A stretch of DNA of 24,231 nucleotides, from positions 1-24,231 of IMG/VR virus record IMGVR_UViG_3300023262_000009, one strand, 5' to 3'. Below the pieces are notes generated by a model. It ran no database searches, was not told the origin of the DNA, and saw nothing but the letters and a program-made list of their open reading frames with translations. This document shows positions 15,322-21,528 of the stretch, in pieces. Positions within the stretch are counted from its first letter, which is position 1; each line of letters opens with the position of its first letter. The position numbers and the translations under genes are program-made. This DNA is from a virus.

Positions 15322-15840
15322 CTAGTAGTAGCCGCCTTGAGCGAAGACGCCGACCGTGGTACTGGGGGTCGGCAGGAGCAGCCGGGTGGTGAGGCCCACC
15401 ATCAACGTCTTGCCGGTCGGGATGATCAGCGCAGTGTTCTTTTTCTCGCGCTCCGTGCTGACCACGGCTGCTCCAAGGTTGGGCACGGGCACAAGGACGT
15501 CAGGTAGTTCGAAGTGGGAGCGACGGCCGACCGTGCTGGAAGCAATAGCCACGATGGCCACTGCCTGGGTGTTGGACTCGGTGACGGCCAGCACGGATTG
15601 CTCAGTGCTGAGGAACAGAACGACAGAGGAAGCTGTCGAGTTCGCCTCGTTGTTGACCACGCAGACGCTGTCGATGATCGCGCCCTCCTCGGTGGCGGGC
15701 ACCAGGATCTTCAGGCCACCTGGGTTCAGGTCGGCCAGGTTGCCCGGCGCTCCGAGCCCGGCGACGGGCCCCAGTAGGGCTGACTCGTGCAGCGGCCGGT
15801 CGACCAGGAGCGGCTGCTTGTTCGTCCCGGTGGAGGCCAT
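15322..15840 (-). CDS. Virion structural protein, 172 residues
   Basis: ATG at 15840. The opening MASTGTNKQPLLVDRPLHES and the beta-rich composition (SVVLFLSTEQSVLAV, KKNTALIIPTGKTLMVGL) with the ending VGVFAQGGYY resemble small virion proteins I recall from picocyanophages. That resemblance is from memory and needs a search. No catalytic motif is expected or seen. The next gene follows its stop by 4 bases, so the two are co-translated. It lies in the capsid/tail portion of the minus-strand block. Role: probably a particle or tail decoration component. Confidence 0.65.
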   Translation of the reverse strand: MASTGTNKQPLLVDRPLHESALLGPVAGLGAPGNLADLNPGGLKILVPATEEGAIIDSVCVVNNEANSTASSVVLFLSTEQSVLAVTESNTQAVAIVAIASSTVGRRSHFELPDVLVPVPNLGAAVVSTEREKKNTALIIPTGKTLMVGLTTRLLLPTPSTTVGVFAQGGYY

Positions 15841-15863
15841 GAAAGCTCAGCTTTTGCCCGAGT

Positions 15864-16295
15864 CTACTTCGAGGATCGCTTCGATCTCTTCCTCTTCATC
15901 TGCCCACCGGCGGACGTGTCGATGCCAGCGGCTTCCATGGCTGCCACTTGCGCCGATCCACTGATCGGCAGCATGCCAGGCATGGGCAGTCCGGCCAGCT
16001 CGGCGGCGCCTGCCGCGGACATCTGCAGCTGGGGGAGCCCTGCCAGGTTGGGCCTGTTGAGCACGATCCGCTGCTGAGCATTGGGAGAGGGGATCATGCC
16101 CGGGGTTCTCATGGGCACCACGCCGTCGCCGTACGGGGTGCTGCGCACCTGCATGGTGGGAGCCAGCCCGTTGGCATTCATCGGGTTGTTCATCTGAAAC
16201 CTCGGCAGCATCCGCGCCGCAGGGTCGATGTGGTGCGAGAACAGTGCCGCGATCTCCGTGGCTTGCTTCTCGTTCATCGGCTCACGGGCGTTCAC
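15864..16295 (-). CDS. Unknown Met/Pro-rich protein, 143 residues
   Basis: The GTG start overlaps the previous stop as GTGA (16292-16295). The N-terminal 30 residues could be one helix (EKQATEIAALFSHHIDPAARML). The rest is rich in Met, Pro, Asn and Ala (FQMNNPMNANGLAPTMQ, LPMPGMLPISG) and therefore flexible. It ends in a basic cluster KRKRSKRSSK. The composition suggests an internal virion or scaffolding-type protein. The family is not recognised. A 23-base gap separates it from the next virion gene. Confidence 0.6.
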   Translation of the reverse strand: MNAREPMNEKQATEIAALFSHHIDPAARMLPRFQMNNPMNANGLAPTMQVRSTPYGDGVVPMRTPGMIPSPNAQQRIVLNRPNLAGLPQLQMSAAGAAELAGLPMPGMLPISGSAQVAAMEAAGIDTSAGGQMKRKRSKRSSK

Positions 16296-17794
16296 AGGAA
16301 GCTCCCTTGCATCATGCGGGGATTCCAGTTGGTGCTGCGCAGGTCAAACTGCGGCTCCTGCTTGGGCCTGCCAGGTCCGCCCCACTCCGGCTGCCACAGC
16401 GGCTCGTCGTCTGGCGCTGTACCGGTGGCCACGGCCGCGCGCTGGCGGGCCTCCTGGGGGCTGGACCCGTTCAGGAGGTCTCCCTGGAACTGGAAGCCGG
16501 AGAGGCCGGAAGCGTCGGCTGGGCTGGACCCGTTCAGGAGGTCTCCCTGGAACTGGAAGCCGGAGAGGCCGGAAGCGTCGGCTGGGTTGGGCGCCGTTGC
16601 TGGCGCTTGCAAGGGAGGAGCCAGCTGCGCAGTGCTGGGATCCCAGGCCGTTGGCGAGAATTCGGCACCTTCGGCGCTGCCGGTGAAGCGAGGCACTCCG
16701 CTGGTGTCGACGAGCGAATCTGCCGCCAGGGCTTCCTTGCTCCAAGGATTCGTGCTGGCCGCCATCGGGCCTCCCGCGAACTGACCGGAGTAGTCAACCA
16801 CGCCAGTGGCGCTCGGCGGCAGGCTGCGCTCAGGGGTCCATCCCAGCTTTCTCGCGAGCTTCTTATTGGCGTTCGCCCATTGCGCCATGTCCGCGGCCTG
16901 CCAGTAGACATCCTGCGTGGGATCGCTGGTGGCCGGCGTGTTCTCGGCGTACAGGTAGCCCATCTTCTGTTCGTAGCGCGCCTTTTGCGCTGCTGCGCCG
17001 CGGTCTTCCGCCGCCTTCTTGACCGTTGCGTTCTGCCATCCTTGGGTGGTAGCCGGGTTCGGAACCACGGGTCCCTGGCCTGGGGCGTTTGTCATACCCT
17101 TCAGGCTGGCCTGAGCGGATTGATTCATCGTCCGCAGCCTCTCCGGCGTGCTGTCGATCGTCAGGCGTCCGGGGGGCTTGCCAGCTGCACCCCCGCTGCT
17201 CGTGGGTGCCGGGGCTTGCCTGACCATGTTCGGCGCCGGCGCGGGCGGGCCATACCGTGCCCCCGCCTGCGGGGCGGGGTTCGGCCGCACGTTGTCGACA
17301 GACGCCCTGCTTCGTCCCTGCATGCGAGGACTCGGCGGGCCGTACTGAGGGCCCGCCTGCGGGGCGGGGTTCGGCCGCACGTTGTCGACAGACGCCCTTG
17401 GCGCCACTCTAGTGAGGCTTGCTCCCTGCATGCGAGGACTCGGCGGGCCCGCCTGCGGGGCGGGGTTCGGCCGCACGTTGTCGATAAACGTCCTCCTTCG
17501 TCCCTGCATGCGAGGACTCGGCGGGCCGTACTGAGGGCCGGCCTGCGGGGCGGGGTTCGGCCGCACGTTGTTGACAGACGCCCTGCTTCGTCCCTGCCTG
17601 CGAGGACTCGCCTGCGGGGCGGGGTTCGGCCGCACGTTGTCGATAAACGTCCTCCTTCGTCCCTGCATGCGAGGACTCGGCGGGCCGGCCTGCGGGGCGG
17701 CCTGCGGGGCGGCCCGCCGGGCGGGGTCTCTTTCGCCGCGTCGGCGTCTAATTCTGCGCTCTGATGGCGTCAGATTTGCCCAGCTGCTTGTCAT
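16292..17794 (-). CDS. Proline/arginine-rich repeat protein
   Basis: 500 residues; ATG at 17794. The first 190 residues consist of degenerate copies of a unit around NVRPNPAPQAG-PQYGPPSPRMQGR and are strongly basic and disordered. The middle (about 215-370) is helical (TPERLRTMNQSAQASLKGM, QKARYEQKMGYLY, DMAQWANANKKLARKLGW). Near the C-terminus a 21-residue unit, PADASGLSGFQFQGDLLNGSS, occurs twice in exact tandem. There is no enzymatic motif. Candidate roles are scaffold, internal core protein or tape-like filler; none is proven. A long plus-strand frame covers most of the same DNA (16244-17764), but the GTGA coupling to the next minus-strand gene and the gene order favour the minus strand. 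Confidence 0.7.
   Translation of the reverse strand: MTSSWANLTPSERRIRRRRGERDPARRAAPQAAPQAGPPSPRMQGRRRTFIDNVRPNPAPQASPRRQGRSRASVNNVRPNPAPQAGPQYGPPSPRMQGRRRTFIDNVRPNPAPQAGPPSPRMQGASLTRVAPRASVDNVRPNPAPQAGPQYGPPSPRMQGRSRASVDNVRPNPAPQAGARYGPPAPAPNMVRQAPAPTSSGGAAGKPPGRLTIDSTPERLRTMNQSAQASLKGMTNAPGQGPVVPNPATTQGWQNATVKKAAEDRGAAAQKARYEQKMGYLYAENTPATSDPTQDVYWQAADMAQWANANKKLARKLGWTPERSLPPSATGVVDYSGQFAGGPMAASTNPWSKEALAADSLVDTSGVPRFTGSAEGAEFSPTAWDPSTAQLAPPLQAPATAPNPADASGLSGFQFQGDLLNGSSPADASGLSGFQFQGDLLNGSSPQEARQRAAVATGTAPDDEPLWQPEWGGPGRPKQEPQFDLRSTNWNPRMMQGSFL
16458..16583 (-). repeat. Exact 63-bp tandem duplication, two copies
   Basis: 16458-16520 and 16521-16583 are identical (offset 63). They encode two copies of a 21-residue unit (PADASGLSGF...DLLNGSS) in the proline-rich protein. 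Exact identity implies a recent slippage or recombination event that kept the frame. Confidence 0.9.
17265..17711 (-). repeat. Interspersed coding repeats in the proline-rich protein
   Basis: The segment GCCTGCGGGGCGGGGTTCGG recurs starting at 17265, 17355, 17451, 17541 and 17610 (spacings 90, 96, 90 and 69), followed by shared CCGCACGTTGT and, further on, GCATGCGAGGACTCGGCGGGCC in most copies. Remnants continue to about 17711. All spacings are multiples of three, so the array is an in-frame protein repeat (NVRPNPAPQAG unit). Confidence 0.88.
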
Positions 17795-17842
17795 CGAGGC
17801 CGCTCTTTAACTTGACCCCACCTTAGGGCAGCCAGACTGGCT

Positions 17843-18229
17843 CTATCGCCAGGAGGCGGCTCCGCCGGTGTGCAACGCAATCCTGGTACCGACAGCCGTG
17901 TCGGCTGGCCCCGGGATGGCATTGATGAACTCTGCGCCAGCGCGGTGAAAGGCATAGCGGCGCACGTCCTCCCGCCTGTAGTTCGGCACGAACAGTGATT
18001 CGGCCAGGTAGTCCACCTCCATGAGGTAGATCTCCCGGTACACCAGCGCTGCCCTGATGGGGTCAGACTGGAAAATGGCCCGATCGATGTCGCCTGTAAT
18101 GCGCTCAACCCTGCTAGGTGTCGGGCCCGATGCGTCTTTCAGGACCTCGGAAAGTCGCCAGGTGTTGTCACAGCGCGTCAGGTGTTTGAGGATCTGCTCC
18201 AGCCAGACCGAGTCAGGAATGCGCGCCAT
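17843..18229 (-). CDS. Connector-like virion protein; true start probably upstream
   Basis: ATG 18229 gives 128 residues (ARIPDSVWLEQILKHLTRCDNTWRLSEVL, ..., GDIDRAIFQSDPIRAALVYREIYLMEVDYLAESLFVPNYRRED). The same frame stays open upstream to 18352 and encodes IELSPFDKSRCRFHLGF and AGIPAGDAAELEEAM, a continuation that looks conserved: a short phage protein pattern with RxHLG(F/Y), GIPAGD and RCD-W that I recall from cyanophage structural modules. No ATG, GTG or TTG occurs in that extension. Function: probably a head or connector component, by neighbourhood. It lies between the HhH gene and the proline-rich gene, with 48 bases to the latter. Confidence 0.68.
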   Translation of the reverse strand: MARIPDSVWLEQILKHLTRCDNTWRLSEVLKDASGPTPSRVERITGDIDRAIFQSDPIRAALVYREIYLMEVDYLAESLFVPNYRREDVRRYAFHRAGAEFINAIPGPADTAVGTRIALHTGGAASWR

Positions 18230-18352
18230 TGCCTCCTCGAGCTCTGCCGCGTCACCCGCTGGGATGCCGGCGCCGGAGTTGAAGCCCAGGTGAAAACGGC
18301 AGCGTGACTTGTCGAATGGTGAGAGTTCGATGATCGGCGGCCCGGGGCGTCC
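18230..18352 (-). other. In-frame 5' extension without a standard start codon
   Basis: Between a TGA at 18353-18355 and the ATG at 18229, 41 codons continue the frame of the downstream gene with strong protein-like content (SPFDKSRCRFHLGFNSGAGIPAGD by parts). The only plausible starts are near-cognate: ATC at 18334 or 18331 (immediately before IELS/ELSP), or CTG within HLGF. The DNA has the G+C and codon use of real genes. Either translation starts at a non-standard codon, or one base is wrong or lost. Confidence 0.5.
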
Positions 18353-18361
18353 TCAGTCTAT

Positions 18362-18883
18362 TCAGGCAACGAAAACCAGATCGGCCTCGAACACCTCGTC
18401 CCAGTCGACGCGACTGACTTGGCGCAACTGTTCCAGGCTCGAGAACTTCTCGCCCGGCAAGGTCCCCCTGAGCTCGACGATCTTCTTGGCCGTGCTGTAT
18501 CCCACTCCGTGGATTCGATCGGCGATCTGCTCGGGCGAGGCCATGTTCAGGTTCAGCCGGGTCTCCATCGGCAGGCTGGACTCGCGTCTTTCATTGCGCT
18601 CCTCTTTCTCCGCGGCAGCCGGGATTACCATCTCACGCTTGCTCACGCCATCCTTGACGTCGTACTCGACGAGCTCGCGCCGGCTGACGTAGTCGGTGCT
18701 GCCGTTGTTGAACTTCATCAAGGCGTACTCAGTGCCGTGATAGGAGACCAGCTCCATCGTCTGCTGGGTTTTGATGTGGCGATAGAGGACCATCGGGCCG
18801 GCGTGACGAATCACGGAGATCCTAGCGGGGACCAGTTCAGACCTCTTCTCCCACTTCTGCGCTGCCCTGGTCGGCGTCAACAA
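18362..18883 (-). CDS. ComEA-like helix-hairpin-helix protein
   Basis: A TTG start at 18883 or the adjacent TTG at 18880 is supported by GGAGGAG at 18887-18893, which lies 6 bases from the second TTG. Later starts (GTG 18814, ATG 18793) are possible. About residues 42-75 form a small beta domain (TMELVSYHGTEYALMKF, TDYVSRRELVEYD) that resembles the KTSC-type fold in outline. A charged linker (KEERNERRESS) leads to the C-terminal ComEA-type HhH: LNLNMASPEQIADRIHGVGYSTAKKIVELR, then FSSLEQLRQVSRV. HhH domains bind the DNA backbone without sequence preference. In this virion block it may act in head filling, packaging or the connector. The gene begins just after the terminator of the capsid transcript. 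Confidence 0.78.
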   Translation of the reverse strand: MLTPTRAAQKWEKRSELVPARISVIRHAGPMVLYRHIKTQQTMELVSYHGTEYALMKFNNGSTDYVSRRELVEYDVKDGVSKREMVIPAAAEKEERNERRESSLPMETRLNLNMASPEQIADRIHGVGYSTAKKIVELRGTLPGEKFSSLEQLRQVSRVDWDEVFEADLVFVA

Positions 18884-18886
18884 TCA

Positions 18887-18893
18887 CTCCTCC
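18887..18893 (-). promoter_or_regulatory. Shine-Dalgarno site of the HhH gene
   Basis: GGAGGAG on the minus strand, 3 bases before the TTG at 18883 and 6 before the TTG at 18880. It argues for a TTG start and for the second TTG in particular. Confidence 0.6.
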
Positions 18894-18923
18894 GCTGGGC
18901 TTGCCGCTCCATTGGCCGCCACG

Positions 18924-18949
18924 AAAAACCCGCCCCTTTCGAGGCGGGT
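18924..18949 (-). terminator. Rho-independent terminator after the capsid genes
   Basis: On the minus strand ACCCGCC (18949-18943) and GGCGGGT (18934-18928) form a perfect 7-bp stem around an 8-base loop, followed directly by TTTTT (read 18928-18924). It lies 30 bases after the stop of the 18979-19626 gene, so it should end or attenuate the transcript that starts before the major capsid gene. Confidence 0.85.
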
Positions 18950-18978
18950 CAGTTGATTGCCGCTTGCGCAGCTTGCGC

Positions 18979-19626
18979 TCAGCCTGCAGCGGAGGGCAGA
19001 CCGCCGAAGGCGCTGGGGCCCGGCACGTCATCAGGAAGCGTGAAGCACGCTTCGGCGATGACGTAGCTGCCTTCAGTGAAGGTGCTGCTGAGGCCTGCAC
19101 CTGCGCCGTCGGCTGTGGTGTTGTTGTAGACGCGCAGGGTGAGGGGGCCGCCGGTGGTGATGACGCCGGCGTTGATCAGCGCATCCCGTGAGGTCTGACC
19201 GGGGGTCACCGTGGTGTTCGCAATGGTGAACGCCGGGGCGCTCAGGGCCGTTGCGGTCAGGGCTGCCGAGGGGTCAACGTTGAGAGCGGAAGCAAGCTTG
19301 AGCTCTTGGGCGTTGGTTCCCACCAGCCCTGAGGTGGCGACACCCACATCCCGATTACGCCGAGCGTCGAGGACGCGCAGGCCGAGTCGGTAGATGCAGG
19401 CTCCCAAGGGGATGACCATCCCGATCTGATCGGGACGGGTCTTCTCGCCGACGACACGCTTGTCGTCACTGGGGATCACGATGTCCCAGCTGCTGGCTGA
19501 GGTCGTGATCTTGGCGTAGCCGACCAGATGGCGAGCCACTCGGCCGGGGTAGCAGCCGACGATCCCCTGGTTGAGGATCGAGGCAATGGGGTTGACGTAG
19601 TTGCCTGGGTAAATCTTGGGGGCCAT
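18979..19626 (-). CDS. Capsid-region protein downstream of the MCP
   Basis: 215 residues; ATG at 19626 with a Shine-Dalgarno AGGAA 6 bases upstream. The gene lies 25 bases after the major capsid stop and immediately before a terminator, so it shares a short high-expression transcript with the MCP. The protein is small-residue-rich and mostly beta (YAKITTSASSWDIVIPSDDK, IGMVIPLGACIYRLGLRVLD, FTIANTTVTPGQ, GPLTLRVYNNTTADG). It has no enzymatic motifs. This position and expression signal are typical of a decoration or head-stabilising protein, but I cannot name a family. Confidence 0.72.
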   Translation of the reverse strand: MAPKIYPGNYVNPIASILNQGIVGCYPGRVARHLVGYAKITTSASSWDIVIPSDDKRVVGEKTRPDQIGMVIPLGACIYRLGLRVLDARRNRDVGVATSGLVGTNAQELKLASALNVDPSAALTATALSAPAFTIANTTVTPGQTSRDALINAGVITTGGPLTLRVYNNTTADGAGAGLSSTFTEGSYVIAEACFTLPDDVPGPSAFGGLPSAAG

Positions 19627-19632
19627 GATTGG

Positions 19633-19637
19633 TTCCT
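19633..19637 (-). promoter_or_regulatory. Shine-Dalgarno site of the second capsid-region gene
   Basis: AGGAA on the minus strand, six bases before the ATG at 19626. A further AGGAG is 8 bases farther upstream. Strong sites like these are absent from most other genes in the window. Confidence 0.7.
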
Positions 19638-19651
19638 GTACTCCTGTGTGA

Positions 19652-20806
19652 TCAGTAGATGAAGGAGTACGCGACGGTCACGAAGTCCTTGTTGAGGATC
19701 TCGAAACCAGCCATCAGTTCCCAAACAAGAATAATGAATCGACCGAAGTCGTCATTGTTATTGATGAGGACTTGCGCATCCTGGCCGCCGATGCCAATGC
19801 CGACGGACTGAAGGCCGAAGAAGAGGATCGGAGCGGCGCCGTAGACCTTGCTGCCACCGCCGCCGACAGAGGCGTCGATGTTCGTGGTGAAGCTCTTCTC
19901 GGGCATGTTGGTGCTCTCGAAGAAGCGCACCCCTTCGTAGGGGAAGCCGACCGGCATGACCGGCTGGCCCGCAAGGTTGCCCGTGCCACCGTAGGCAGGG
20001 GTCATGCCCAGGTAAAGGTTGGCGTTGGGAGCCAGCCAGGGCTGGGTGGGATCGATGATCCCTTGGCCGGTCTCGCGGGAAGCAGCCCGGAAGTCAGGAT
20101 CCTGACGCAGGTGCTTCATCGCCACTGGGTCGATGATGCCCCGGTAGAGGCCGTCAGCGAAGGTGGGGACGTTGCGCTTGCGCAGGCCGGTCACGATCTC
20201 CATGAGATCGATCACGGGCGAGAACTTGCCCGACAGATTCGGCGTGCCGGTGTAGGACTCAACCGTGGTGGGGTTGGTCTTGACCTTGCCGTTCGGGAAG
20301 TAGTAGCCACCGCGGTCGTAGTCGGCCGAGCCGTTGGCTTCCGCCTTGAACAGTTCGTCCATCAAGACGCGGTCACGCCAGCGGCGATAGTCGTCGAGAA
20401 GGGTGATGGAGCCCACGCTTTGGTGGAACCGGGTCATGTCCCCGGTGCTGAACAGAAGGCGCTGGGCCTTGATCAGGGTTTCGCGCGAGACCTTGAAGGT
20501 GCTGGGTTGATTGGGATCTTCGGGATCGGCAGGTCCGGTGTACTCAGTCAGGGTGACTGGCACCTTCTCCTTGACAATGCCGCGGGATGAAGCTGTTCCG
20601 ATCTGCTGGTCAGCGGTGCGAGCTCGGGATGCCTTGGTTCCAGGAGATCCCCAGTACCTGTAGCGATCCAGGATCACCGTTTCACCGGGCTGGGCCGCGA
20701 AATCGTGAACGACGGTTGGGTCGATCGCGAGCTCGGCGACATAGGCCGGGTGAGGCCGGTGAAGCTCCGCGCCGATAACAGCAGGAAACTCATTATCGAC
20801 CCACAT
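19652..20806 (-). CDS. Major capsid protein candidate
   Basis: 384 residues; ATG at 20806 with Shine-Dalgarno AGGAG at 8-base spacing. Features expected of an HK97-fold coat of the N4-gp56-like type: an N-terminal arm, ETVILDRYRYWG, a long helix region with KVSRETLIKAQRLLFSTGD, RRWRDRVLMDELFKAEANG, DLMEIVTGLRKRNVPTFADGLYRGIIDP followed by LRQDPDF, then GFPYEGVRFFESTNMP, and a C-terminal strand-rich part (ILFFGLQSVGIGIGG, FGRFIILVWELMAGFEIL). The GLYRGIIDP...LRQDP segment parallels the (Y)xxIIHP...DLRxD motif I recall for such coats. Length and the position at the head of the structural transcript agree. It forms the icosahedral shell. The identification is by pattern and context. No search was run. 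Confidence 0.82.
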   Translation of the reverse strand: MWVDNEFPAVIGAELHRPHPAYVAELAIDPTVVHDFAAQPGETVILDRYRYWGSPGTKASRARTADQQIGTASSRGIVKEKVPVTLTEYTGPADPEDPNQPSTFKVSRETLIKAQRLLFSTGDMTRFHQSVGSITLLDDYRRWRDRVLMDELFKAEANGSADYDRGGYYFPNGKVKTNPTTVESYTGTPNLSGKFSPVIDLMEIVTGLRKRNVPTFADGLYRGIIDPVAMKHLRQDPDFRAASRETGQGIIDPTQPWLAPNANLYLGMTPAYGGTGNLAGQPVMPVGFPYEGVRFFESTNMPEKSFTTNIDASVGGGGSKVYGAAPILFFGLQSVGIGIGGQDAQVLINNNDDFGRFIILVWELMAGFEILNKDFVTVAYSFIY

Positions 20807-20880
20807 GGGCTGAACTCCTGGAGTAAATCAACAAAGAGCGGCACCTTGCGAGCGCCGTGATAGCATCCTAGGAATAATAA
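20807..20880. promoter_or_regulatory. Divergent control region between MCP and LAGLIDADG-like pair
   Basis: Both flanking genes start here and run apart. This is unusually A/T-rich for the window (AATAATAA near 20873, TTTATTATT on the other strand). The minus side has AGGAG at 20815-20819 (8 bases before the MCP ATG). The plus side has AGGA at 20870-20873 (7 bases before the ATG at 20881). A weak extended -10-like TGCTATCAC occurs on the minus strand, and I cannot assign a reliable -35. A late promoter for the capsid transcript is expected in this gap. Confidence 0.5.
20815..20819 (-). promoter_or_regulatory. Shine-Dalgarno site of the major capsid gene
   Basis: AGGAG on the minus strand, 8 bases before the ATG at 20806. 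It fixes the start and fits high expression of a capsid protein. Confidence 0.75.
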
Positions 20881-21528
20881 ATGGGCGAAACGCAAATGGA
20901 CCCCGACGCCTTCCGCTTGATGTTGGGACTTCTCTTTGCTGACGGTTATTTTCACCGCTCTAAGACACCTCGCGGCTTCAAATACAGGGCGACTTTTTTG
21001 GGCGGAATGGGCGAAATGCCACTGCTTCAAGAGAAGCTTTTTGAGGTCCGCAAGTGCTTGCGCACTAATGCAGCCATCGACACCTACGTGGTCGCCCGCA
21101 AGCCACGGAACGGTCCCGACTCTCCTATTCGCAAGAGCGGCACCCGCGTCTGCCGCTTCCGCGTGTCCTCCCGTCACCTCGACGCCTGCTGGCGCGTGCT
21201 GTGCCCTCAGGGTTACCGCCAGATCACCAGCGCCCTTGTCGGAAAGCTCGGTGCCAGGGCAGCCGCCTGGCTCTGGTCGGAGAATGTGCGCCTTCTTCCT
21301 GAGGACGGTGACGGAGACGGTGGCGCCATCCTTCGTCGCGTCGGCCGCACCGGTGAGGAAGCTGAGATCGTCTCGGAATGGCTGGCCCTGCTGACCGGCG
21401 CCCGCTCGCTCATCACCACCGAAGGGCGCACTCCCAGGCTGCTGTTCAGTCGCGGCAGCCGTGAGCTATTGCAGACCGCTCTTCACCCGGTCGCGCCTTT
21501 CTACTCCGGCTGGCTGTTCAAGACGTGA
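20881..21528 (+). CDS. LAGLIDADG-like protein with acidic residues retained
   Basis: 215 residues; ATG at 20881 with AGGA seven bases upstream. The first LAGLIDADG-type helix is FRLMLGLLFADGYF (D21). The second, at 122-136, is KLGARAAAWLWSENVRL, where E134 stands at the catalytic acid position usually filled by D (ALAIWWMDDG in the LAGLIDADG_2 family). After it come the family's beta strand and helix layout (GGAILRRVGR, EIVSEWLALLTGARS, TPRLLFSRGSRELLQTAL) and an ending FYSGWLFK like the usual PSMxYK. Known function of the family: homing endonuclease that cleaves a long asymmetric site. It is translationally coupled (GTGA) to a degenerate paralog. It diverges from the capsid gene, so it could be a homing element or a regulator of that promoter. 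Confidence 0.7.
   Translation: MGETQMDPDAFRLMLGLLFADGYFHRSKTPRGFKYRATFLGGMGEMPLLQEKLFEVRKCLRTNAAIDTYVVARKPRNGPDSPIRKSGTRVCRFRVSSRHLDACWRVLCPQGYRQITSALVGKLGARAAAWLWSENVRLLPEDGDGDGGAILRRVGRTGEEAEIVSEWLALLTGARSLITTEGRTPRLLFSRGSRELLQTALHPVAPFYSGWLFKT

Noticed and set aside
17265-17711. CRISPR array
   Set aside because: The repeats are spaced by multiples of three, the spacers are themselves related, and the whole run is coding in one frame.
16244-17764. 506-codon plus-strand frame
   Set aside because: It is the mirror of the proline-rich repeat protein. The minus-strand reading has GTGA coupling to its neighbour and fits the direction of the whole block.
19772-20590. 272-codon plus-strand frame opposite the capsid gene
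   Set aside because: The minus-strand frame has a Shine-Dalgarno site, a start at the divergent gap and coat-protein character; this one has none.
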